A DNA stretch of 64,000 nucleotides from Novosphingobium sp. Chol11. GTDB taxonomy: Bacteria; Pseudomonadota; Alphaproteobacteria; Sphingomonadales; Sphingomonadaceae. The first letter of the stretch is position 1. Each line of letters begins with the position of its first letter. The DNA is taken from NCBI GenBank assembly GCA_945906105.1, contig CAMDQO010000002.1, forward strand, positions 1-64,000, given 5' to 3'. The notes under the pieces were generated by a model. The model was not told the origin of the DNA and searched no databases. It saw only the letters and a program-made list of their open reading frames with translations. A program made the translations under genes and the position numbers. Shown here piece after piece: positions 16,848 through 26,341 of the stretch.

Positions 16848-16864
16848 CTGCCATATTCATGGTG
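16848..16864 (+). repeat. 17-bp direct repeat, copy 2
   Basis: A second exact copy of CTGCCATATTCATGGTG, 61 bases upstream of the kinase start and in the gap before the divergent membrane protein gene. A related sequence, CATGGCATATATGG, lies just to its left at about 16823-16836 in the inverse sense, so the area could hold an inverted operator pair. Confidence 0.5.
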
Positions 16865-16960
16865 GCGGCGATCAGCAAATATGCGCAGATATCAAGCCCG
16901 CTTGACATATCTCACGAATCAAAGTAAAGCTTCCTTGTCAATTAGACAAAGGAGCTTTCC

Positions 16961-17380
16961 ATGTCCGCCCACTGGTCCCCGGCGATCCGCCGTTATCTGC
17001 GCCGCCTTGCCGTGCTTATGTCACTGTACATGGTGTTCATTTTCCTCGCCGGTTATCTGTTCCGGCATCATCCGCCCAGCGGCATCGCCGCTTATGCGCT
17101 GGCGGTGCTGCCCGCCTTGCCGATCATCGGCGTGATCTGGACCATCATGCGGTTGCTGGTGGAAGAAACCGACGAATATCTGCGGATGCTGCACGTGAAG
17201 CAAAGCCTGTTCGCCACCGGATTCTGCCTGACGATCATGACTGTGTGGGAGTTCCTGCAAAATTACGATCTTGTCAGCCAGGACAACCACGGCTTTGGCG
17301 CGACTTTCGTGTGGTTCGTCGGGTTGGGGATTGGCGCGGTGGCCATGCGGATCAATGGGCGCGATGGCTCCTGCGCATGA
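16961..17380 (+). CDS. Four-helix membrane protein of unknown function
   Basis: A 139-residue inner-membrane protein with four predicted helices: about residues 16-35, 42-67, 83-103 and 112-130. The loop VEETDEYLRMLHVKQSL between helices 2 and 3 is charged. No enzymatic motif is visible. The stop codon overlaps the start of an XRE-type regulator (ATGA), an arrangement common for small membrane proteins paired with a Cro/CI-like repressor. The ribosome site AAAGGAG precedes the ATG. Confidence 0.75.
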   Translation: MSAHWSPAIRRYLRRLAVLMSLYMVFIFLAGYLFRHHPPSGIAAYALAVLPALPIIGVIWTIMRLLVEETDEYLRMLHVKQSLFATGFCLTIMTVWEFLQNYDLVSQDNHGFGATFVWFVGLGIGAVAMRINGRDGSCA

Positions 17381-17568
17381 ACAACCGCCTCAAGGTGCTG
17401 CGCGCCGAGCGCAGCTGGAGCCAGCAGGAACTGGCGACGCGGCTCGAAGTCTCGCGACAGTCGGTCAATGCCATCGAGACCGGCAAGTATGATCCCTCGC
17501 TGCCGCTGGCCTTCCGCATCGCCGATGTCTTTGGGCTGACAATTGAGGAAATCTTCCAGCGTGACTGA
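17377..17568 (+). CDS. XRE-family helix-turn-helix regulator
   Basis: A 63-residue DNA-binding protein made of one Cro/CI helix-turn-helix: LKVLRAERSWSQQELATRLE followed by VSRQSVNAIETGKYDPS and LAFRIADVFGLTIEEIF. This matches the YozG-like group of short transcriptional regulators. It is translationally coupled to the membrane protein upstream by an ATGA overlap and probably controls that operon. Confidence 0.88.
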   Translation: MNNRLKVLRAERSWSQQELATRLEVSRQSVNAIETGKYDPSLPLAFRIADVFGLTIEEIFQRD

Positions 17569-17587
17569 ACTTTCCAGCGTGACTGAA
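17554..17587 (+). repeat. 18-bp tandem duplication at a stop codon
   Basis: TTCCAGCGTGACTGAA occurs twice with an 18-base period; the first copy holds the stop codon of the XRE gene and the second lies just after it. A recent local duplication is the simplest reading. The protein is not changed because the first stop is intact. Confidence 0.7.
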
Positions 17588-17617
17588 TAGGGGTGACTAA
17601 ACAGGGCTGGGTGGGGC

Positions 17618-18370
17618 ATGGTAGCAGGAATGACTGATCCGACATTCCACGCCATGTCCGACGGACGCCAGATCGCCTTTCGCTTCACCCCCGGAGCTGG
17701 CCCCGCGCTGGTTTTCCTGCCCGGCTATATGTCTGACATGGCGGGCAGCAAGGCCTGTGCAGTTTTTGACTGGGCCAAGGCGCAGGGGCGCGCTTGCCTG
17801 CTGCTCGACTATTCAGGGTGCGGCGAAAGTCCCGGCAATTTCGCCGATGGCACGCTGTCGCGCTGGTCTGAGGAGGTGCTGGCGCTGATCGAGGCGCAGG
17901 GTGATGGGCAAGTTATCCTTATTGGCTCCTCGATGGGCGGCTGGCTGATGCTGCTGGTGGGGCTGGCGCTGGGAGACCAGCTTGCCGGACTGATCGGTGT
18001 GGCCCCCGCGCCCGATTTCACCGCTTGGGGTTTCAGCGATGACCAGCAGGCAGAGCTTCTCGCCGGCGAAACGGTGCTTGAGGAGAACGCCTATGGTCCT
18101 CAACCCACCCCCACCTTCCCCGGATTTTGGGCGGACGGTCAAGCGAACCTCTTGCTCGGCGGTGAGATTGCCATATCCTGCCCGGTCCGCTTGCTCCACG
18201 GCCAGCAGGACCCTGATGTGCCATGGGAAGTGTCACTGCGGCTCGCAGAGGCTTTGTGTTCAGCCGATGTGCAGGTGACGCTGATCAAGGACGGCGATCA
18301 CCGCCTCTCCCGCGAGGATGACATCGCCGCGCTGCTGCGGATTATCACCGCTCTGACCGGGCCGATCTGA
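17618..18370 (+). CDS. Alpha/beta hydrolase
   Basis: A 250-residue cytosolic serine hydrolase of the alpha/beta fold. The nucleophile elbow is GSSMGG with S105. VFLPGYMSDMAGSKA near residue 35 provides the oxyanion region, and the acid and histidine are likely the Asp in HGQQDPDVPW and the His in KDGDHRLSR. The DYSGCGES strand is typical of the carboxylesterase/ABHD10-like branch, which cleaves esters or S-acyl groups. The substrate is unknown. The start is the ATG at 17618; a second ATG at 17630 is possible. Confidence 0.85.
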   Translation: MVAGMTDPTFHAMSDGRQIAFRFTPGAGPALVFLPGYMSDMAGSKACAVFDWAKAQGRACLLLDYSGCGESPGNFADGTLSRWSEEVLALIEAQGDGQVILIGSSMGGWLMLLVGLALGDQLAGLIGVAPAPDFTAWGFSDDQQAELLAGETVLEENAYGPQPTPTFPGFWADGQANLLLGGEIAISCPVRLLHGQQDPDVPWEVSLRLAEALCSADVQVTLIKDGDHRLSREDDIAALLRIITALTGPI

Positions 18371-18410
18371 TCGGCCCGAAATGATCGGGAAGCCCTGACG
18401 AAAGATAGAC

Positions 18411-19292
18411 ATGGCACTGCTCCTCACCCTGTTGCCGATACTCGCCCAGATCGGGCCTTTTACGCCGCCGAGCGTTGGGCCGGGACCAAAGCTGCCCCCC
18501 GCCGCGATTGAGCGGCAGGCACCGCGCCGAACCGCTCCGATGGCAACCGCGCCGATGGCAACCGCATTGCCGCCGCCAGCCAGTACCAAAGATGCAGCCT
18601 GCCGTGATGCTCTGGCGAGCGATGCAGTCGATGCGCAGGAATTTGCTCACGATGCGCTGGCTTCGGCGAAGGGCGAGGAACTGGCCGAACTTCAGGCCTG
18701 TCTTGGCCTCGCTTCCAGCAAGCGTGATGAGTGGGATGTGGCCGAAACGGCGTTTCTCGGCGCGCGTGATGCGTCGGGAAATGACCAGCTTTCGCGCGCC
18801 CGCTATGGCACCATGGCCGGAAACGCCGCGCTTGCCGGCCAGCACGCTGACCGCGCAATTACAGCGCTCAATCAGGCGCGTGATGATGCCAAGGGGCTTG
18901 ATGATGGCGTACTCGGCGGTGAAATCGCGGTGGATCGCGCCCGCGCCTTCGTCGCGTTGCAGCGTCTGTATGATGCCCGGATCGCACTTGATGATGCGCT
19001 TGTCCTCAACCCCGCCAGCAGCGATGCCTGGCTTTATTCAGCAACCTTGGCCCGGCGGATGACCAAGTTGCCACTGGCACAAGCGCACATCGAGAAAGCG
19101 GCCGAACTCAATCCGGTCGATCCGGCGATAGGACTCGAAGCGGGCGTCATTGCCGTGCTATCAGGCCGCGATGATACGGCGCGTAAAAGCTGGAATTCGG
19201 TGATCGCCGCTGCGCCAGACAGCGCTGAGGCCGCGCAGGCCAAGGGCTATCTGGCCCAGATTGCAGGTTCGCCAGCCGCACCGGCGAAGTAG
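18411..19292 (+). CDS. TPR-like repeat protein, exported
   Basis: A 293-residue protein with a hydrophobic N-terminus (MALLLTLLPILAQIG) that acts as signal or anchor, a proline-rich spacer (about residues 16-55), then helical repeats. ARAFVALQRLYDARIALDDALVLNPASSDAWLYSATLARRM and AHIEKAAELNPVDPAIGLEAG are TPR units by pattern. Such proteins scaffold complexes in the periplasm. It lies between a hydrolase and NAD-glutamate dehydrogenase, with no evident functional link. Confidence 0.7.
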   Translation: MALLLTLLPILAQIGPFTPPSVGPGPKLPPAAIERQAPRRTAPMATAPMATALPPPASTKDAACRDALASDAVDAQEFAHDALASAKGEELAELQACLGLASSKRDEWDVAETAFLGARDASGNDQLSRARYGTMAGNAALAGQHADRAITALNQARDDAKGLDDGVLGGEIAVDRARAFVALQRLYDARIALDDALVLNPASSDAWLYSATLARRMTKLPLAQAHIEKAAELNPVDPAIGLEAGVIAVLSGRDDTARKSWNSVIAAAPDSAEAAQAKGYLAQIAGSPAAPAK

Positions 19293-19449
19293 GAGCAAGA
19301 TAAGAAAACTAGTTGCAATTGTGACCAGTTATTCGTAAAACACGTAAGATTACACCATGAGATAGCAACTATCTTTCTTCATGGCAGTCGGCGCGACGGC
19401 TCAGGCCCAGTTCAATTATCGGGCCGCGCATCACAGGAGAGTGCAGGAC

Positions 19450-22400
19450 ATGGCAAAAGGCTCCGCCCCCGAAAATACCAGGACTGCGACCAAGGGTCTG
19501 GTTGCTGCGCTCGCCTCGCGACTTTCCCACACTGTTCTGCCCGGTGATGCAAAGTTCACACCCGATGAACTGGATGCTGCGGCAAAGTTTCTGCTGGCGG
19601 CCGCCGAGCAGCGGAACGGCAAATCGGCGATTGCAATAGAATCGGTGTCTGGCAGCGCGTCTGATCGCTTCATGCGCATCGCGGTAATCAACGATGACAT
19701 GCCCTTTCTGGTCGATTCAATCGCCGGAACCATCGCCGCACTCGGGCTTGCCATTGATCGGTTGGTGCATCCGGTCATAGCTGTGAACCGCGACGACGAA
19801 GGCTTTCTGCTGGCGCTTCCCGAAGGCACCCAGGCCGAAGGTGTGCCCCGTGAATCGATGATCTATCTCGAGACTGATCGCGCCGATGCCCGCACCCGCC
19901 GCGAACTGGCCACGGCACTTGAAAGCACTTTTGCCGATGTCCGCGCTGCCGTGTCTGACTGGCCCAAGATGCAGACGATCATGGCCAGCGATGCCGATAG
20001 TCTGGGCGATGCTGAAGGCGCGGCGCTGCTGCGCTGGCTGAAAGACGGGATGCTTACCCAGCTTGGCCATGTCACCCGCCACCGGGATGGCAGCCACAGC
20101 GATGTCATGGGCGTTTGCCGCAAGGGCACCAAGCCGCTGCTTGCCCAGCCAAGCTATGATCAGGCCTTCGCCTGGTTTGATAATGCGAAAAAAAATGCGC
20201 GCTTACCGCTGATCATCAAGTCAAACCGTATCAGCAATGTCCACCGCCATGTCCCGCTCGATCTGTTTATCGTGCCGGTGCGCGACAAGGGGCAGGTCAC
20301 CGCGCTGTCAGTCCATGCCGGGGTCTGGACCAGCGCCGCGCTGGCCGCCGTGCCCACGCAGGTGCCACGGATGCGCGCGCAACTGGCCGAGCTGATGGAC
20401 AAGTTCGATTTCAACCCCACCGGCCACGCTGGCAAGGCGCTGGTCCATGCGCTGACGGCGCTGCCGCATGACATTCTCATCAGCTTTGATGATGACGATC
20501 TTGAGCGTGTGGCCACCACCATGATGAGCCTGATCGATCGCCCGCGTCCGCGTCTGGCACTGGTGACAGCGCCGCTCAAACGCCACCTTTTCGCTTTCGC
20601 CTGGCTGCCGCGCGATGCCATGTCGACTGCCACCCGGCTGCAGATCGAGACCATGCTCACCACGGCTGCTGACGGCCCGGTGCTTGACTGGAGCCTTGAG
20701 GTCGAAGGCAGCAACCTGGCGCTGCTGCGCTTTGTCATCGATATCCGCGAAGGCGCGAAGATTCCAGCGGAGAAACCGCTCGACACGCGGCTCAAGATGA
20801 TGCTGCGCGGTTGGTGCGAAGCAGTTGAGAGCGAACTGGCGGCGAGCGATGATCCCGGCCGCGCCGCCGCCATAGCTGCGCGCTATGCCGAGGCCTTTCC
20901 GCTCTCCTATCGCAGCGCCCATGGCCCGGCTCAGGCTGCGACCGACATTGTCCGCCTGCGCCGCCTCGCCGCAGACGAGCATGACAATGCACCGCGCCGC
21001 GGTGTGCGGCTTCATCGCATGGAAGGCGACGCCGAAGACCAGTTGCGGCTCAAGCTCTATCAGCGCAGCGGCGCGATTGCGCTGTCCGATGCAGTCCCAG
21101 CGCTCGAAAACTTCGGTTTCCGGGTGATCGAGGATGTGCCGACCACGCTCACCAACAAGCAGGAGCACCTTGGCGCAGTCCATGATTTCACCCTCTCGCT
21201 ACCCGCTGGGCAAACCAGCACTATGCTGCTTTCCCGCGCCCCGGTGATCGAGGATGCGCTGGCCGGTGTGCTCAACAGCACCGGCGAGGATGACGGCTTC
21301 AACCGCCTGATCACCGCACTGCGCCTCACCGCGCGCGAAGCGAACTGGCTGCGAGCGTGGTATCGCTATCTGCGGCAGGCGGGGATGAATTTCGGCATTC
21401 CGACAGTCGTTGATGCGCTGCAAAATGCCAGCGGTGTCACGCTCGGCCTGATCGATCTGTTCAGCGCCTTGCATGACCCCGCATTTACTGGTGATCGCGA
21501 CAAGGCAGAGGCGGCAGCGCATGAGGCGATCAGAACCGAACTCGCCAAGGTTTCCGCAATCAACGATGACCGCCTGCTGCGCGCCTATCGCGCACTGGTT
21601 GGCGCGATGCTGCGCACCAACGCCTTTGCCTCCAATGGCCCGGACGGTCAGGAACTGGCGCTGGCGTTCAAGCTCGATTCGTCGCTGGTTCCAGGTCTGC
21701 CCAAGCCCCTGCCATGGCGCGAAATTTTCGTCTATTCGCCGCGTGTTGAGGGCATCCACCTGCGCTCCGGTCCGATTGCCCGAGGCGGCCTGCGCTGGTC
21801 TGACCGGCGCGATGATTTCCGCACCGAAGTGCTCGGCCTGATGAAAGCCCAGCGGGTCAAGAACGCGGTGATCGTGCCGACCGGAGCCAAAGGCGGCTTC
21901 TATCCCAAGCAACTGCCTGACGCGTCGCGAGACCGCGACGGCTGGCTGGCCGAGGGCAAGGCCAGTTACCAGCTGTTCGTCCGCACCCTGTTGTCAATCA
22001 CCGACAACATCGTCGGTGCAAAGGTGGTGCATCCGCCCTGCATCGTGATTCGTGATAGCGAAGACCCCTATTTTGTCGTTGCCGCCGACAAGGGCACTGC
22101 CACATTCTCCGACACTGCCAATGCCATCGCCGATGAATTTGATTTCTGGCTGGACGATGCCTTCGCCAGCGGCGGCTCCAAAGGCTATGACCACAAGGCC
22201 ATGGGTATCACCGCGCGCGGGGCCTGGCTTTCGGTGCAGCGGCACTTCCTTGAACTGGGCGTCGATGTTCAGACCCAGCCGGTGCGCGTTGCCGGCTGCG
22301 GTGATATGTCGGGCGATGTCTTTGGCAATGGGATGCTGCTGTCACAGGCGCTCAAAGTGGTTGCCGCCTTCGATCACCGCCACATCTTTCTCGATCCCGA

Positions 22401-24183
22401 TCCCGATCCGGCAAGGAGCCACGCCGAGCGGGCGCGCATGTTTGCGCTGCCACGATCCAGCTGGGACGATTACAACAAGCAGCTGATCTCCAAAGGCGGC
22501 GGCGTATTTTCCCGCAGCCTCAAGGAAGTGCCACTCAGTCCACAAGTGCGCGCCATGCTAGGCGTGGCAGCCGAAGCGCTTGATCCCGAAAGTGTGATTA
22601 CCGCGATCCTCAAAAGCGAGGTCGATTTGTTGTGGTTTGGCGGCATCGGCACCTATGTGAAGGCACTGGCCGAAAACAATGTTCAGGTCGGCGATCCGGC
22701 CAATGATGCTTTGCGCGTTGATGGGCGTGATGTCCGCGCGCGGGTGATCGGCGAAGGTGCCAACCTTGGCTGCACGCAAGCCGGGCGCATCGAATTTTCG
22801 CTGGCTGGCAATGAAGGTGCCGGTGGCCGCATCAACACCGATTTCATCGATAATTCCGCTGGCGTCGATTGCTCGGACAATGAGGTGAACATCAAGATCG
22901 CACTGGCCGGAGCCAAGCGTGCCGGACGCCTGACCGAGCCTGCGCGGGTGAAATTGCTCACCAGTATGACCGATGATGTCAGCGCCTTGGTGCTGGAGGA
23001 CAACCGGTTGCAAGCCCTCACACTGTCGATCGCCTCATCGGGCGGCGCGGCGGGCACTGGATCATACCTGCGCCTGATCGAAATGCTGGAGGAACGTGGC
23101 CAGCTTGATCGCAAGACCGAAGGCCTGGCCGAAAATGACATTCTCAAGCGCCGTGCCGCTGATGGTCAAGGCCTCACCCGGCCCGAAATCGCGGTGCTGC
23201 TATCAAGCGCCAAGCTGGCCTTGCAGGAAGCGCTGGAACATTCGAGCGTACCCGACGATCCGGGGCTTGATGCCGAATTGCTCGAAGCCTTTCCCCCGGC
23301 GATGCGCGGCAAGTTCAAGCGTGATATTCTGGCCCACCGGCTGCGGCGCGAGATCATATCCACCAAATTGGCCAACCGCATCGTCAACCACCTGGGCATG
23401 ATCCATCCCTTTGAACTGGTCGAAGAGGAAGGCGCGACGCTGGCACAGGTTGCCGCTGCCTTTGTCGCTGCCGAACAGCTGTTCGGGATGCGCGCGCTGT
23501 GGGCCCGGCTCGAAACTGCCGCGATGCCCGAACCGGCGCGCATTCTGCTACTGCGGCGCACCTCTTCAGCGATGCGCAGCCATATGGCCGATCTGCTCCG
23601 CGCCGGGGCCGGTTTTGCTCACCCATCAAAGACCGTGGCCGAGCTGCAAGAGGGTGTAAGCCTGTTGTCCGCCTCTGTCGCCACGCTGCTGGGCGGCGAA
23701 GCGCGATCACAATCCACCCGCATGATTGGTGATCTGGAGGCAGCCGGTGTGCCTCAGGCCGAAGCAGCGCTGGTGTCGCAACTATTCGATCTTGATGGGG
23801 CCATCGGCCTGGCACGGCTATCGCGCGACAAGGCCATTGCCACCGAAGCGCTGACCCATGCCTTTTCCGATCTCGGGGCCAGACTGGGGCTGGACTGGTC
23901 GCAGCAGGCAGCGGCACGGCTCAAGCCTTCCGATCCGTGGGAGCGCTTGCTGGTGGCCGGGCTTGCCCGTGATTTCCAGCAGATGCGGCTCGATTTCCTG
24001 CGTCGCACCTGCGGCAAGCGCGGCACTGATCCAGCTGCGGCAGTGGAACGCTGGGCCGAAGGGCAGGCTTCCGCGATCCGCCAGTTCCGCGCCATGGTCA
24101 CGCGCGCGCAAACTGCGGCACCGATTGCCCCCGCCATGCTCGCGCAGATCGCCAGTCAAGCGAGGAACCTGCTCGGTCGTTAG
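19450..24183 (+). CDS. gdhB: NAD-specific glutamate dehydrogenase, large type
   Basis: A 1577-residue member of the very large bacterial NAD-GDH class (about 1600 residues), which converts glutamate to 2-oxoglutarate and ammonium in amino acid breakdown. The N-terminal ACT-like regulatory region (FLVDSIAGTIAALGL, about residue 90) precedes the catalytic core. The core shows RGGLRWSDRRDDFRTEVLGL, the substrate loop PTGAKGGFYPK, and AGCGDMSGDVFGNGMLLS for NAD binding; GEGANLGCTQAGRIEF lies further on. The start at 19450 has ribosome signals (AGGAGA, CAGGA) and is preferred to an in-frame ATG at 19381. The symbol follows Pseudomonas usage. The gene is monocistronic and ends at a long palindrome. 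Confidence 0.93.
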   Translation: MAKGSAPENTRTATKGLVAALASRLSHTVLPGDAKFTPDELDAAAKFLLAAAEQRNGKSAIAIESVSGSASDRFMRIAVINDDMPFLVDSIAGTIAALGLAIDRLVHPVIAVNRDDEGFLLALPEGTQAEGVPRESMIYLETDRADARTRRELATALESTFADVRAAVSDWPKMQTIMASDADSLGDAEGAALLRWLKDGMLTQLGHVTRHRDGSHSDVMGVCRKGTKPLLAQPSYDQAFAWFDNAKKNARLPLIIKSNRISNVHRHVPLDLFIVPVRDKGQVTALSVHAGVWTSAALAAVPTQVPRMRAQLAELMDKFDFNPTGHAGKALVHALTALPHDILISFDDDDLERVATTMMSLIDRPRPRLALVTAPLKRHLFAFAWLPRDAMSTATRLQIETMLTTAADGPVLDWSLEVEGSNLALLRFVIDIREGAKIPAEKPLDTRLKMMLRGWCEAVESELAASDDPGRAAAIAARYAEAFPLSYRSAHGPAQAATDIVRLRRLAADEHDNAPRRGVRLHRMEGDAEDQLRLKLYQRSGAIALSDAVPALENFGFRVIEDVPTTLTNKQEHLGAVHDFTLSLPAGQTSTMLLSRAPVIEDALAGVLNSTGEDDGFNRLITALRLTAREANWLRAWYRYLRQAGMNFGIPTVVDALQNASGVTLGLIDLFSALHDPAFTGDRDKAEAAAHEAIRTELAKVSAINDDRLLRAYRALVGAMLRTNAFASNGPDGQELALAFKLDSSLVPGLPKPLPWREIFVYSPRVEGIHLRSGPIARGGLRWSDRRDDFRTEVLGLMKAQRVKNAVIVPTGAKGGFYPKQLPDASRDRDGWLAEGKASYQLFVRTLLSITDNIVGAKVVHPPCIVIRDSEDPYFVVAADKGTATFSDTANAIADEFDFWLDDAFASGGSKGYDHKAMGITARGAWLSVQRHFLELGVDVQTQPVRVAGCGDMSGDVFGNGMLLSQALKVVAAFDHRHIFLDPDPDPARSHAERARMFALPRSSWDDYNKQLISKGGGVFSRSLKEVPLSPQVRAMLGVAAEALDPESVITAILKSEVDLLWFGGIGTYVKALAENNVQVGDPANDALRVDGRDVRARVIGEGANLGCTQAGRIEFSLAGNEGAGGRINTDFIDNSAGVDCSDNEVNIKIALAGAKRAGRLTEPARVKLLTSMTDDVSALVLEDNRLQALTLSIASSGGAAGTGSYLRLIEMLEERGQLDRKTEGLAENDILKRRAADGQGLTRPEIAVLLSSAKLALQEALEHSSVPDDPGLDAELLEAFPPAMRGKFKRDILAHRLRREIISTKLANRIVNHLGMIHPFELVEEEGATLAQVAAAFVAAEQLFGMRALWARLETAAMPEPARILLLRRTSSAMRSHMADLLRAGAGFAHPSKTVAELQEGVSLLSASVATLLGGEARSQSTRMIGDLEAAGVPQAEAALVSQLFDLDGAIGLARLSRDKAIATEALTHAFSDLGARLGLDWSQQAAARLKPSDPWERLLVAGLARDFQQMRLDFLRRTCGKRGTDPAAAVERWAEGQASAIRQFRAMVTRAQTAAPIAPAMLAQIASQARNLLGR

Positions 24184-24190
24184 AGTTTGT

Positions 24191-24309
24191 TCCACTTTCG
24201 TGGAAGCGGCACCGGCCCACTCCCCCGCCCGGCCACCCAATAGGATACTGTCGTTGGGTGGCCGGGCGGGGGAGTGGGCCGGTGCCGTATCTGTTTCAGT
24301 GTAACTGAA
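24191..24309. terminator. Long palindromic bidirectional terminator with side hairpins
   Basis: A perfect 33-base inverted repeat (24208-24240 and 24254-24286, loop of 13) fills the gap between the convergent gdh and selB genes. A small hairpin TCCAC-TTTC-GTGGA (24191-24204) lies to the left and TTTCAGT-GTA-ACTGAAA near 24293-24309 to the right. The stem is almost all G and C. It will stop or stall transcription from both sides; no long T-run is present in either direction. Confidence 0.8.
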
Positions 24310-24316
24310 AGAGACA

Positions 24317-26239
24317 CTAGCTCATCTCACTGCCGGTGATGCGCTGATAATCGGCGCGAATCCGGCGGAATTCGCCGTTGCGTTTGGTCACGCCTATTTC
24401 ATCGAGATATTCGAGCAGTTTGATCGTGAGATTGCGTCCAATTCCGGCAGCATCGCGAAACTGGGCAGCGGTAAAGCCCTTGCCGCCAAGCTTGCGCGTC
24501 AAGGCCGCCGCCCAGTCGGCGAGCGCGGCGAGCTGCTCGCGGAGCAGATAACGCCCTTCAGCAACACGGCAGACATCGCCCATTTTGCACCGCCGCTTGA
24601 GCAGGGCTTCGGTGGCCGCTGCGCTGATGCGCAATTCACGCGCCATTTCGGCAGGGCTGAACGGCTGCAAGCCGCCATCCTCCAACCACAGCAACACCTT
24701 GCGCCAAAGTTCGATTTCCAGAGCACTGATGCCGGGGTCATGGCCGGGCAAATGCACCAGCCCGCCCGCAAGCTCGACCAGCCGATCATCCGCCAGACTA
24801 CGCAAGACATGCTGGAACACCGCTGATGACAGGCCGGTTTGCAGCCGCGCCCGCAACTCAAGCGGGCGTATGCCGGGCGATTCCGACTCCGCCTGATGGA
24901 AGCTGCGCAGCGCGCGAGGTATCTCGGCCCGGGCATCCGCGATCAGCTGTGCGGGCAGGACAAGGCTTTGCTGCTTGCCGATCACCAAGGCATCTGCGGC
25001 CTGGTAAAGCGTCTGCGCATGATCGGGCTTCAGATTATAGCATTGCTCGAAATGCTGCCGATCAACCTCATGCCCAAAGTTGCTGAGCAAAGCGCCTAGC
25101 GCCGCTGCCGGATCGCGGTGTTGCAGGGCGCTGAGCAGTGGCTGACGATCAGCCCAGCGGCGGCCTTTGCCCGGTGCAATATCGAGCGCCCACCCGCCGC
25201 CAATCGTGCGCTGGCCGGCATGGTCACGCAGCACCATGTGATCTCCGTTCGCAGCACAGATCGGGTGATCGAGCGCCAGTTGCACAAAAGCCCCCTCCCC
25301 CGGCGCAATCGCGCGCTGCCCCGCGATGAACACGCGTGCGGAAATTCGTGCTGTCCCGTGATGCAGATGCAGCTGGGTATTATGGCGCAGCGGCTTCGCC
25401 TCGCTGGCCAGCACCCTGATCTCGGCATCCAGTGCGGTGGTGGGGGCCAGCATCGCCCTAACAACCAGCCAATCGCCCCGGTGAACCTCGTCAAGTTCAA
25501 CGCCCGCAAGGTTGAGCGCGCAGCGCTCACCGGCGACAGCACGTGCAACCGGCGCTCCGGCGCTCTGAATGCTGCGCACGCGCGCCTCTTTGCCGCTGGG
25601 TGCCAGAACAAGCCGATCACCGCTTGCGACTGCACCATCGACCACGGTCCCGGTGACTACGGTTCCCGCACCCGCAATTGTGAAGGCGCGGTCTATCGCC
25701 AGACGAAAATTGCGGGTGTCACTGCTGCCGTGAACATGGCTGCGGCTTTGCACCTGCAGCGCCTCTCCCAGCTCGGCAATGCCTGCTCCGCTGATCGTCG
25801 AGACCTCGAAAATTGCCGCCCCGGCAAGTGCCGTCCCGGCCAGTAGTTCTGTGATCTCGCCGCGCACCTGTGCGATACGCTCAGCCGAAACCCGGTCGCA
25901 TTTGGTCAACGCCACGAAGCCGCGTTCGATCCCCATCAGGGTGACTATCTGCAAATGCTCGATGCTTTGCGGCATCACGCCATCGTCAGCGGCAATCACC
26001 AGCAAGGCGAAATCCACAGCACTGACGCCAGCGACCATATTGCGGACAAAGCGTTCGTGCCCCGGCACATCGACAAAGCCGATCATGCCGCCATCCAGTG
26101 CCTGCCAATAGGCAAAACCCAGATCAATCGAGATGCCGCGCGCTTTTTCTTCGGGCAATCGGTCCGTCTCGACGCCAGTCAGCGCCCGCACCAGCGCGGT
26201 TTTTCCGTGATCGATATGTCCGGCGGTGGCGACAAGCAT
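24317..26239 (-). CDS. selB: Selenocysteine-specific elongation factor SelB
   Basis: SelB is the GTPase that brings Sec-tRNA to the ribosome at UGA codons with a SECIS element. The 640-residue protein starts MLVATAGHIDHGKTALVRAL with the G1 loop; DVPGHERF and TKCD are the G3 and G4 motifs. Domains 2 and 3 follow, and from about residue 380 there are the winged-helix repeats that bind the SECIS RNA (GKGFTAAQFRDAAGIGRNLT and the C-terminal end). The start at 26239 matches the family; an in-frame ATG at 26275 would add 12 residues. It is divergent from selA with a 102-base gap. Confidence 0.93.
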   Translation of the reverse strand: MLVATAGHIDHGKTALVRALTGVETDRLPEEKARGISIDLGFAYWQALDGGMIGFVDVPGHERFVRNMVAGVSAVDFALLVIAADDGVMPQSIEHLQIVTLMGIERGFVALTKCDRVSAERIAQVRGEITELLAGTALAGAAIFEVSTISGAGIAELGEALQVQSRSHVHGSSDTRNFRLAIDRAFTIAGAGTVVTGTVVDGAVASGDRLVLAPSGKEARVRSIQSAGAPVARAVAGERCALNLAGVELDEVHRGDWLVVRAMLAPTTALDAEIRVLASEAKPLRHNTQLHLHHGTARISARVFIAGQRAIAPGEGAFVQLALDHPICAANGDHMVLRDHAGQRTIGGGWALDIAPGKGRRWADRQPLLSALQHRDPAAALGALLSNFGHEVDRQHFEQCYNLKPDHAQTLYQAADALVIGKQQSLVLPAQLIADARAEIPRALRSFHQAESESPGIRPLELRARLQTGLSSAVFQHVLRSLADDRLVELAGGLVHLPGHDPGISALEIELWRKVLLWLEDGGLQPFSPAEMARELRISAAATEALLKRRCKMGDVCRVAEGRYLLREQLAALADWAAALTRKLGGKGFTAAQFRDAAGIGRNLTIKLLEYLDEIGVTKRNGEFRRIRADYQRITGSEMS

Positions 26240-26341
26240 GGCGCATTCTCTATGGCCAATCGGCACTTCTGTCATGCCCCGGGGGCGATGTTGATGTGAC
26301 GAAGCTTGCAGCCACGGGCAATATCGTCCTCAAGGGTGGCC

